Of a stretch of DNA of 6,348 bases, positions 1 through 5,578 are shown piece by piece. Origin of the DNA: Caryophanales bacterium UBA6414 (lineage in GTDB: Bacteria; Bacillota_I; Bacilli_A; RF39; UBA660); the NCBI GenBank assembly GCA_002438545.1, contig DJPK01000068.1:1-6348 (forward strand). Reading direction: 5' to 3'. The notes under the pieces are model-generated. The model was not told where the DNA came from, ran no database searches, and worked only from the letters and a program-made list of their open reading frames with translations. The position numbers and the translations under genes were made by a program. How positions within the stretch are numbered: the first letter of the stretch is position 1; the number at the start of each line of letters is the position of its first letter.

Positions 1-12
1 GAAAACATTTTA

Positions 13-41
13 TTGATTATAACAAAATATTTTAGTATAAT
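13..41 (+). promoter_or_regulatory. Sigma-A type promoter for the DUF192-gpsA unit
   Basis: TTGATT at 13-18 matches the -35 box at four of six bases. After a 17-bp spacer, TATAAT at 36-41 is a perfect -10 box. Transcription would start around 46-49, only about 10 nt before the ATG at 57. The Shine-Dalgarno-like GGTGAT (48-53) would then lie almost at the 5' end of the mRNA. No TG extension precedes the -10 box. Confidence 0.7.
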
Positions 42-56
42 TTAAATGGTGATATA

Positions 57-374
57 ATGAAGTTAAGATATGATAATAAAGATATTAATTTAGTAGAATG
101 TAAGTCTTTTTATACAAGATTTAAAGGTTTTATGTTAGAAGATAAGATAGATAAAGCCCTACTATTTGATAAGTGTAATTCAGTACATACTTTTTTTATG
201 AAGAAGAATATTGATATTATAATGTGTGATAAAGATGATACTATTTTATATATATATAATGATGTTAATAAGAATAAAGTTATATGGCCAAAGAAAAGGG
301 TTACTAAGGTATATGAATTACCGGTTAACTATTTCGACTATAAATTAAATACTAAATTTGAGGTGATTAAATGA
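57..374 (+). CDS. DUF192 (UPF0127/COG1430) family protein
   Basis: This is a 105-residue protein of the DUF192 family, which has known structures but no established biochemical role. The family pattern is visible in order: R21-x-x-G24-F-M26 (usual R-x-x-GLM), the A-L-L-F stretch at 34-37 (usual 'MLF'), H44-TFFMKKN (usual FWMKN) and the following I-D-I-I-M-C-D run at 52-58. The C-terminal part, V78-to-Y86 region onward, is the conserved 'vyELPaG'-like strand, here ending ELPVNYF. Many relatives are exported, but this one has no signal peptide or membrane segment, so it is probably cytosolic. The start at ATG 57 is supported by GGTGAT 4 nt upstream. Its TGA stop (372-374) lies inside the gpsA start ATGA, so the two genes are co-transcribed and probably translationally coupled. 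The family call is firm; the function is unknown. Confidence 0.85.
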   Translation: MKLRYDNKDINLVECKSFYTRFKGFMLEDKIDKALLFDKCNSVHTFFMKKNIDIIMCDKDDTILYIYNDVNKNKVIWPKKRVTKVYELPVNYFDYKLNTKFEVIK

Positions 375-1333
375 AAATAGCTATTATTGGTAGTGGAGCT
401 TTTGGAATTGCTTTATCACAGGTTTTTATTAAGAATACTAGTGATATAGCAATGTGGACAGTACCTAATGAATACGAAGAATTAATTAAATATCGTACTA
501 ATGATAAAGTACTAAAGGGAGTAAAAGTAGATGATAAAATAAAGATTAGTACTGATTTAAAAGAAGTTATTAAGGATGCTAAGATTATTGTTATAGCTAT
601 TCCAGTTAAATATATTGGTAATACTATTAAAGAAGTTGCTAACTATATTACAGATGATCAGCACATATGTATTGCTTCTAAAGGAATTATTGATGAAGGC
701 TGTGAGTTTGCTTATAAAACTATTCAGAAGTATGTTCATACTGATAAGATTGGTGTTATATCTGGTGGAACATTTGCTATTGATATGGCGAAGGAATATC
801 CAATGGGATTAACTATTGCTTCTAAGAATGAAGATACCACTAAGATAATTAAGGAAGCTTTAACGACTAATTTTATTACTTGTGAAGTTAGTGATGATGT
901 TATTGGTGTAGAGATATGTGGGGCTATTAAAAATATTTTAGCAATTGCTATGGGTATTTTAGAGGGACTTAGTGTTGTTGAATCAACAAAGTATACTTTT
1001 ATGACAAGATGTATTAATGATATTAGTAAGATGATATGTAGTTTAGGGGGTAAGAAAAATACAGTGTTTACTTATGCCGGAATTGGGGATATTTTACTTA
1101 CTTGTAGTTCTTCTAAGAGTAGGAACTTCACTTTAGGTAAGATGATTGGTGAAAAAGCAAGTAAAGAAGAATTAGATAATTATATAGAAAATACTACTAT
1201 TGAAGGATTATATACGCTAAAGTCTATGAAGAGCTTACTTAATCAAAATGATATTTCAATGGATTTAATTAATTATCTAGAAGATATTATATATAGCGAT
1301 GCTGCGCCTGAAAGTTTAATAAACTTAATATAA
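371..1333 (+). CDS. gpsA: NAD(P)-dependent glycerol-3-phosphate dehydrogenase GpsA
   Basis: GpsA reduces dihydroxyacetone phosphate to sn-glycerol 3-phosphate with NAD(P)H in the cytosol, supplying the backbone for phospholipids. The 320-residue length is typical of the family. The Rossmann fold begins at once with G7-S-G-A-F-G12, the dinucleotide-binding loop. A102-S-K-G105 carries the conserved Lys104. The C-terminal domain shows E181-x-C-G-A-I-K187-N with the catalytic-type Lys, then A236-G-I-G-D240 and S250-R-N252, the substrate-phosphate-binding signature. The usual S-G-P-S-F-A motif reads S131-G-G-T-F-A, with Gly in place of Pro. The ATG at 371 is preceded by GAGGTGATT at 360-368 and overlaps the DUF192 stop as ATGA. 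A hairpin terminator starts 2 nt after the TAA. Confidence 0.96.
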   Translation: MKIAIIGSGAFGIALSQVFIKNTSDIAMWTVPNEYEELIKYRTNDKVLKGVKVDDKIKISTDLKEVIKDAKIIVIAIPVKYIGNTIKEVANYITDDQHICIASKGIIDEGCEFAYKTIQKYVHTDKIGVISGGTFAIDMAKEYPMGLTIASKNEDTTKIIKEALTTNFITCEVSDDVIGVEICGAIKNILAIAMGILEGLSVVESTKYTFMTRCINDISKMICSLGGKKNTVFTYAGIGDILLTCSSSKSRNFTLGKMIGEKASKEELDNYIENTTIEGLYTLKSMKSLLNQNDISMDLINYLEDIIYSDAAPESLINLI

Positions 1334-1334
1334 G

Positions 1335-1367
1335 AAAAATACAACTATGATGAGTAGTTGTATTTTT
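1335..1367. terminator. Bidirectional intrinsic terminator between gpsA and the Ca2+ ATPase gene
   Basis: A perfect 13-bp inverted repeat (arms 1335-1347 and 1355-1367) flanks a 7-nt loop TGATGAG. The core of each arm is ATACAACTA/TAGTTGTAT. The outer ends are an A run on the left and a T run (1363-1368) on the right, so either strand transcribes a stem followed by U residues. It lies 2 nt after the gpsA stop and 20 nt after the stop of the convergent ATPase gene, so it probably ends both transcripts. Confidence 0.85.
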
Positions 1368-1387
1368 TAGTTAGCAACCCTATAAAT

Positions 1388-3979
1388 TTAAACACCAATA
1401 TCTTTATTAGTTTTACGATATATTAATTTTCTAATATAATCTAATGGGATTATTGATAGAGCTAATATAAACATAACGATAAATTCTTTAAATTGAAGAC
1501 CACTAGTTCTAAAGAGACTTCCACCAAAATAGATTAAATATACTTGCATACATATAACAAAGCCCATAATACCAATAAATGCTTTATTATTTTGAATATT
1601 AGCTAAGATATTAAGTCTGTGTGTTCGAGCATTAAAACTATTAAAAATACTAATAAAGATAAGTAATCCAAAGAAAGCTGTTAGAACATATTCGTTATTA
1701 GGACCTACACGATAGAAACTTTTAATAAAATTACTTTTTAGAAATACTAAGCAGACAATAGTAGAATATATCCCAGTTATTAATATTTCATTTAGCATAT
1801 ATTTATTAATAATATTTTCATTTTTACTTTTAGGATATTCTTTCATATATTCTAGTAAGGCAGGTTCATAACTAAAGGCTAGTCCAGATAGTGTATCCAT
1901 AATCATATTTATCCATAACATTTGAATAACCGTGACAGGAACAGGGATGCCAATAAATGGGCCAAAGATAGATACTAATAAGGTACAAAGGTTGATAGTT
2001 AGTTGGCAAATAATAAATTTTCTAATACTTTTAAAGACAGTTCTTCCATATAGAATGGCATTAGTGATTGAGGTAAAGCGATTATCTAGGATGACAATAT
2101 CAGAGGCTTCTTTACTTACTTCAGTACCACTACCCATAGCAAAACCAACATCAGCTTTTTTTAAGGCTGGAGCATCATTTACGCCATCACCGGTCATACC
2201 TACTACTAAAGATAATTCTTGGGATAGTCTTACCATCCTACTTTTATCAGTAGGAAGAGCCCGTGCAATTACTTTTATATTTTCTAAGTTAATTTTAATA
2301 TCTTCATCAGTCATTTTATTTAATTCTTCACTAGTTATTACTAAGTCATTTTTACTAGTGATAATACCTACTTCTTTAGCTATAGAATAAGCAGTATCTT
2401 TATTATCACCGGTCATCATTACTACTTGAATATGAGCACTTTGGGCACGATTAACAGCTTCTTTAGCGTCAGTTCTTACTTCATCTTTTAATAAGACAAA
2501 GCCTAATAAAGTAGAATTCTTTAAATAGTTAAGAGAATATTTATCATCTGATATGGCTAAGGCAATGACTCTAATACCAGATGATGTATATTTTGAAATA
2601 TAATTAGATACTTTTTTACGTTCTAATATTTCAATACTATTAGTATGGTTATTATAATATTTACTACAATTATCTATTATTATTTCAGGTGCTCCTTTAA
2701 TTAATTTTATTTGTTTATTATTTCTTTCTATTAAACTTACCGCATATTTATTTTGACTATTAAATTCTATTTTGTTAATTATTTTGACACTACTATCTTT
2801 ATTTTCATTACAGAATCTTAGAATAGCTTTATCAGTAATATTACCTCCTAAGATTTTATCTTTATTGATAACACTATCATTATTATATATTAAACTATCT
2901 TTAATTAAGTTTTTATAATTACCAGTTAGTTCAATTAAATTACTATATTCTTTATTATTGCAATCAAGTATTCCTACAACATCCATGCGACCATTAGTAA
3001 GAGTACCTGTTTTATCAGTAAATAAGATGTTTAAATTACCACTTGTTTCTATGCCGACTAGTCTTCTTACTAAGACATTATCTTTTAACATTCTTTTCAT
3101 ATTAGAGGATAACACTAAAGTAATCATCATAGGTAATCCTTCGGGAACAGCGACAACGATTAGGGTGACTGCTAAAGTTAGGGAATGTAAGATATAACCT
3201 AACATTATTTTATAGTTAGTAATAGTTTTAATTATTAGGTTAAAATCAAAGCCATTTTGAATAACTATTTTATTAAATAAGTAAGATAAGGCTACTATTA
3301 TTGATGCACCATAACCTAAGGTACTAATATTTTTAGCTAATTTAGATAGTCTTTGTTTTAGGACAGATGGTTCTTCTTTAATTTGAAGTTCACTAGCGAT
3401 ATGGCCATAGTAGGTGCTATCACCAACTTTTTGGACAAGGAATTTTCCTTCTCCGGAAGTAATGATTGTACCTCGATAAATAGCTTTACCTTGAGATAGT
3501 TCTTTTTCTTTACTTTCACCATTTAAGACTGATTCATCGACAGAGACTGTGCCTTCAATAATTGTACCGTCTGCGCATACTTTTTCACCACTACTAATTT
3601 TTACAACATCCCCTACTACTACTTCATCAATAGGTATTTCTACTACTTTTTTATTTCTAATTACTAAGCACTTAATTAAAGATGATTCTTCTTGTAATCT
3701 TTTAAAGGCTTTGGATGATCCATATTCAGAGATACTAGATATAAAAGAGGCAATAAAGATGGCTATTACTATACCAATTGTTTCATACCAGTCAAAGTCT
3801 TTTATTAAGAATATTACTTTTATTCCTAGGGCTATTAATAGTATTTTTATAATAGGATCACCTAAAGTTTCAATTAATAATTTAAAGAAAGTATCAGATT
3901 CTTTTTTAGTTAAGCTATTAGTACCATATTTTTCTCTACTTTTTACTACTTCTTCATCAGTTAGTCCATTAGTATTCAT
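1388..3979 (-). CDS. PMCA-like P-type Ca2+-transporting ATPase (P2B type)
   Basis: This 863-residue membrane pump probably exports Ca2+ at the cost of ATP. It has about ten membrane spans (roughly M1 42-60, M2 66-84, M3 219-240, M4 262-290, M5 655-675, M6 679-703, M7-M10 729-848). The actuator loop is L152-N-G-E-S156 (usual TGES). The phosphorylation site is D322-K-T-G-T-L-T. The nucleotide domain shows F406, K411 and K428-G-A-P-E. The hinge is G597-D-G-V-N-D602. M4 has P279-E-G-L-P and M6 has N691-x-x-x-D695, the ligands of Ca2+ site II. The M5 position that carries the site-I Glu in SERCA appears to be Thr666, and M694 replaces the SERCA Thr799, as in animal PMCA, so one Ca2+ per cycle is inferred. 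There is no C-terminal calmodulin-type extension. ATG 3979 is well supported by GGGAGG at 3985-3990. I find no clear dedicated promoter. Substrate could also include Mn2+. Confidence 0.92.
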   Translation of the reverse strand: MNTNGLTDEEVVKSREKYGTNSLTKKESDTFFKLLIETLGDPIIKILLIALGIKVIFLIKDFDWYETIGIVIAIFIASFISSISEYGSSKAFKRLQEESSLIKCLVIRNKKVVEIPIDEVVVGDVVKISSGEKVCADGTIIEGTVSVDESVLNGESKEKELSQGKAIYRGTIITSGEGKFLVQKVGDSTYYGHIASELQIKEEPSVLKQRLSKLAKNISTLGYGASIIVALSYLFNKIVIQNGFDFNLIIKTITNYKIMLGYILHSLTLAVTLIVVAVPEGLPMMITLVLSSNMKRMLKDNVLVRRLVGIETSGNLNILFTDKTGTLTNGRMDVVGILDCNNKEYSNLIELTGNYKNLIKDSLIYNNDSVINKDKILGGNITDKAILRFCNENKDSSVKIINKIEFNSQNKYAVSLIERNNKQIKLIKGAPEIIIDNCSKYYNNHTNSIEILERKKVSNYISKYTSSGIRVIALAISDDKYSLNYLKNSTLLGFVLLKDEVRTDAKEAVNRAQSAHIQVVMMTGDNKDTAYSIAKEVGIITSKNDLVITSEELNKMTDEDIKINLENIKVIARALPTDKSRMVRLSQELSLVVGMTGDGVNDAPALKKADVGFAMGSGTEVSKEASDIVILDNRFTSITNAILYGRTVFKSIRKFIICQLTINLCTLLVSIFGPFIGIPVPVTVIQMLWINMIMDTLSGLAFSYEPALLEYMKEYPKSKNENIINKYMLNEILITGIYSTIVCLVFLKSNFIKSFYRVGPNNEYVLTAFFGLLIFISIFNSFNARTHRLNILANIQNNKAFIGIMGFVICMQVYLIYFGGSLFRTSGLQFKEFIVMFILALSIIPLDYIRKLIYRKTNKDIGV

Positions 3980-3984
3980 AAATA

Positions 3985-3990
3985 CCTCCC
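3985..3990 (-). promoter_or_regulatory. Strong Shine-Dalgarno of the Ca2+ ATPase gene
   Basis: The minus strand reads GGGAGG followed by 5 nt (TATTT) and ATG. This is the strongest ribosome-binding site in the window; the other genes mostly use AGGTG. It fixes the ATPase start at 3979. Confidence 0.85.
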
Positions 3991-3993
3991 AAT

Positions 3994-4017
3994 AAAGAAT
4001 ATTAATAATTATTCTTT
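3994..4017. repeat. 8-bp inverted repeat next to the ATPase ribosome-binding site
   Basis: Arms AAAGAATA (3994-4001) and TATTCTTT (4010-4017) are exact reverse complements around an 8-nt AT-only spacer. It ends 3 nt from the GGGAGG of the ATPase gene. It could be an operator for a dimeric regulator or a weak mRNA hairpin that affects ribosome access. In such AT-rich sequence a chance origin is also realistic. Confidence 0.35.
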
Positions 4018-4053
4018 TTAGAAGATATATGTTTCGACAATTTTATAAAATAA

Positions 4054-4083
4054 AAGTAAATACATATTGTGATGTACTTACTT
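4054..4083 (-). terminator. AT-rich terminator-like hairpin after the asnS remnant
   Basis: On the minus strand, arms AAGTAAGTACAT and ATGTATTTACTT form a 12-bp stem with one G-U wobble and a 6-nt loop (CACAAT). The last stem bases run into TTTTATTTTAT. The hairpin begins 14 nt after the TAA of the asnS fragment, exactly where the terminator of an intact asnS would be. It is G+C-poor, so termination may be incomplete. It also lies between the GNAT operon and the ATPase gene, so it may end that operon or attenuate readthrough. Confidence 0.65.
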
Positions 4084-4097
4084 ATTGATATTATATA

Positions 4098-4205
4098 TTA
4101 ATATAAACAGTTACCTGGTGTTCTTGGAAAGGCACTGACGTCTCTTATGTTATTCATTCCTGTCATATACATTATTAATCTTTCAAAGCCCATACCAAAT
4201 TTGCT
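4098..4205 (-). pseudogene. asnS: 3' remnant of an asparaginyl-tRNA synthetase gene
   Basis: The minus strand from 4205 encodes about 35 residues, then TAA at 4100-4098. They match the conserved C-terminus of AsnRS: S-K-FGMGFERLIMY, then TGMNNIRDV, then FPRTPGN-CLY. FGMGFERL is class II synthetase motif 3, whose Arg contacts ATP, and PRTPGN is characteristic of AsnRS rather than of AspRS or LysRS. An intact AsnRS has over 400 residues, so more than 90% is missing, including motifs 1 and 2; this piece cannot charge tRNA. Homology stops just upstream of 4205, where the sequence becomes promoter-like AT-rich DNA. The surviving codons carry no stop or frameshift, so truncation may be recent or the DNA conserved for another reason. 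Bases 4111-4140 are half G+C and use GAC, GTC and GCC, unlike the neighbours. It has no start codon with a ribosome-binding site. Confidence 0.85.
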
Positions 4206-4212
4206 TTTTACT

Positions 4213-4223
4213 ATTATAGTATA
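4213..4223 (-). promoter_or_regulatory. Promoter-like -10 element at the edge of the asnS remnant
   Basis: The minus strand reads TATACTATAAT, giving a perfect TATAAT at 4218-4213 overlapping a TATACT at 4223-4218. No good -35 box is visible (ATTTTT lies 17 bp upstream). Transcription would begin near 4206, almost exactly where AsnRS homology starts. It may be the former asnS promoter joined to the 3' end by a deletion, or the start of a leader of about 230 nt for the ATPase gene. Confidence 0.45.
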
Positions 4224-4256
4224 ACACATTTTTATAAAAATTATATATTTTTTCTC

Positions 4257-4739
4257 TTATATTTCTATTTGATATAAGTTTTCTAGGTATTTTTTATTGG
4301 CAAGCTCAAATTCACAATTCCCTATCTTTTTAAAACCCACTCTTTGATAAAATGCATTAGCACTATTTTCTTTTAAAGTACTGACTAGTATATACTTAAA
4401 ATCATTCTTTAATATTTTTGCTATATAATCTACTAGTGATTTACCAATACCTAGTCCTTGATAATCTTTGTCAACATATAGAGCATATATTTCAGCATAT
4501 GATGAGTCATAGCCTTTTTTATTGATGCCATATCTTAAGAAGGCTACTACTTTATTATCTTTAACGTATACGATATATTCATTAATTTTATTTTGACATT
4601 TTAGAATACTATCATTTAATTTTGATTCTAGGTTATTTAGTAAATCATCAGGGAAGATGTTTTTGTAAGTTATTTTCCAGTTGGCAATATTAGTTTTAAC
4701 GATACTTTCTGCATCTGTGATATTGGCTTTTCTTATCAT
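4257..4739 (-). CDS. GNAT family N-acetyltransferase (single domain)
   Basis: This 160-residue protein is a GCN5-related acetyltransferase, expected to move an acetyl group from acetyl-CoA to an amine; the acceptor cannot be read from the sequence. The N-terminus has the W21-x-x-x-Y25 ...FPDDLL pattern seen in many small-molecule GNATs. Motif A is A86-L-Y-V-D-x-x-Y-Q94-G-L-G-I-G99, the pyrophosphate-binding loop (Q/R-x-x-G-x-G/A). Motif B is N125-S-A-N-A-F-Y131-Q-R-V-G135-F, with the Tyr commonly used as general acid. Length is normal for one complete domain and there is no signal peptide. ATG 4739 follows AAGGAG with a rather long 11-nt spacer. It lies 29 nt after the stop of the upstream GNAT gene with no terminator between, so it is the last gene of that operon. 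Confidence 0.9.
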   Translation of the reverse strand: MIRKANITDAESIVKTNIANWKITYKNIFPDDLLNNLESKLNDSILKCQNKINEYIVYVKDNKVVAFLRYGINKKGYDSSYAEIYALYVDKDYQGLGIGKSLVDYIAKILKNDFKYILVSTLKENSANAFYQRVGFKKIGNCEFELANKKYLENLYQIEI

Positions 4740-4768
4740 GGAATGTTCAACTCCTTTATTATGATATA

Positions 4769-5524
4769 TTAATTAGATTTTTTAGATAAATATATCATGT
4801 TTTCTATTATATCATTTTTGATATTTTTATATTCTTCTATTAAATATATTTCATTTGGTTTAGTTTTGTCAAAGTAACCTATTGTTTTATCTTTGTATTC
4901 TATTATGCATAAGTTATCTTCATTAGAAATGAGATACTGTTCAAATTCTTGATAGTTTTGATAATTATTTTTAACAAATGAATATATAAATTCGTTAAAA
5001 TTATGATATTCATTATTGATATATGGTCTTATGTTATATATATCAGTAGTGTTAACATAAGATATTTTTGGATATTTTTCTAATCGATATTCTCCTTCAT
5101 CATCAACGATATTTCCCTTTACTTTATCATTGATTTTAAAACCATATCCAAAGTGTCTATAGAAGTTTAAGCCAGATATAGATGCTGGTATTTCAACTCT
5201 ATCGACTCTTTTATAATATATATCATTTTCTAAGGTTTCAATTATCTTTCTGCCTATTCCTTTGCCTTTGTATGTTGGATCAATAAAGATAGTAAAGAAC
5301 GAACTTTCTGTTTGACTGCCCCAATATGGACCAATCATTCCTACTCCAATAATTTTTTGACTATCTAATACAACATAGCAATTAAATACTTGAGCTCTTT
5401 TTTTAATAGTATCTTCGTTTAATGTTTTTACTAATTTATCGATAGATTCTCTTGGATAATCTTTTATATTTTCAGTATATAAATCTTTAGCAATTATTTT
5501 ACTGATTTCATTATTCACCACCAT
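4769..5524 (-). CDS. GNAT acetyltransferase with C-terminal extension, probable 5' frameshift
   Basis: The open frame encodes 251 residues. Residues 1-150 form a GNAT domain: strand I59-G-V-G-M-I-G, motif A F80-I-D-P-T-Y-K-G87-K-G-I-G91 for acetyl-CoA, and motif B A114-S-I-S-G-L-N-F-Y122-R-H-F-G126-Y. Residues 155-251 form a second part I do not recognise; the stretch L205-C-I-I-E-Y-K-D-K-T-I-G-Y-F resembles an early GNAT strand pair, so a degenerate second GNAT fold is possible. The start is suspect: ATG 5524 has no ribosome-binding site and sits directly after an in-frame TAG. A well-placed AGGTG serves ATG 5549 in another frame, which encodes a GNAT-like N-terminus (see 5511-5549). Removing one base near 5513 joins the frames into a 259-residue protein. 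It lies in an operon with the S51 gene and the second GNAT. Acceptor unknown. Confidence 0.8.
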   Translation of the reverse strand: MVVNNEISKIIAKDLYTENIKDYPRESIDKLVKTLNEDTIKKRAQVFNCYVVLDSQKIIGVGMIGPYWGSQTESSFFTIFIDPTYKGKGIGRKIIETLENDIYYKRVDRVEIPASISGLNFYRHFGYGFKINDKVKGNIVDDEGEYRLEKYPKISYVNTTDIYNIRPYINNEYHNFNEFIYSFVKNNYQNYQEFEQYLISNEDNLCIIEYKDKTIGYFDKTKPNEIYLIEEYKNIKNDIIENMIYLSKKSN

Positions 5525-5549
5525 CTATATATTTTCTTACAATTATCAT
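5511..5549 (-). pseudogene. Out-of-frame N-terminal piece of the GNAT gene at 4769-5524
   Basis: ATG 5549 has a good AGGTG (5559-5555) with a 5-nt spacer and encodes MIIVRKYIDGGE, then TAA at 5513-5511. 'M-I-I-x-R-K-Y' followed by acidic residues is a common start of GNAT proteins. Skipping T5513 after GAA continues directly into N-E-I-S-K-I-I-A of the downstream frame, in register with the expected first helix. Possible explanations are a real 1-nt mutation, an assembly error, or recoding/termination-reinitiation at the overlapping starts. It is not likely to be an independent peptide gene. Confidence 0.7.
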
Positions 5550-5578
5550 TTTATCACCTGTCTTATTTCTAAGTTTAT

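Noticed and set aside
557..812. Open frames overlapping gpsA on both strands (557-739 - and 615-812 +)
   Set aside because: They are covered by conserved GpsA coding sequence, are dominated by codons that mirror it, and match no known family.
1932..2390. Long open frame on the + strand inside the ATPase gene
   Set aside because: It lies antisense to well-conserved P-type ATPase sequence (hinge and M5-M6), and its translation shows no recognisable domain. The same applies to open frames at 2958-3197 and 3549-3995.
3991..4053. A dedicated ATPase promoter with TTGTCG (4040-4035) as -35
   Set aside because: At 17 bp the -10 would be AAAGAA. The nearest acceptable AT-rich -10 needs a spacer of about 21 bp or more, so I could not support it.
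4090..4095. Second minus-strand TATAAT immediately after the asnS stop
   Set aside because: The bases 17 bp upstream (CCAGGT, inside the asnS codons) do not resemble a -35 box, and a transcript from here would start right at the terminator-like hairpin. TATAAT by itself is common in this composition.
4098..4210. Conserved intergenic block as a riboswitch, T-box or other RNA
   Set aside because: Its conservation is fully explained by reading the minus strand as the AsnRS C-terminus. I found no T-box or other riboswitch core motif.
4236..4252. AAAAAT/ATTTTT hairpin just after the last GNAT gene
   Set aside because: A 6-bp stem made only of A-T pairs is expected by chance in such AT-rich DNA and would be unstable. 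The hairpin at 4054-4083 is a much better end for the operon.
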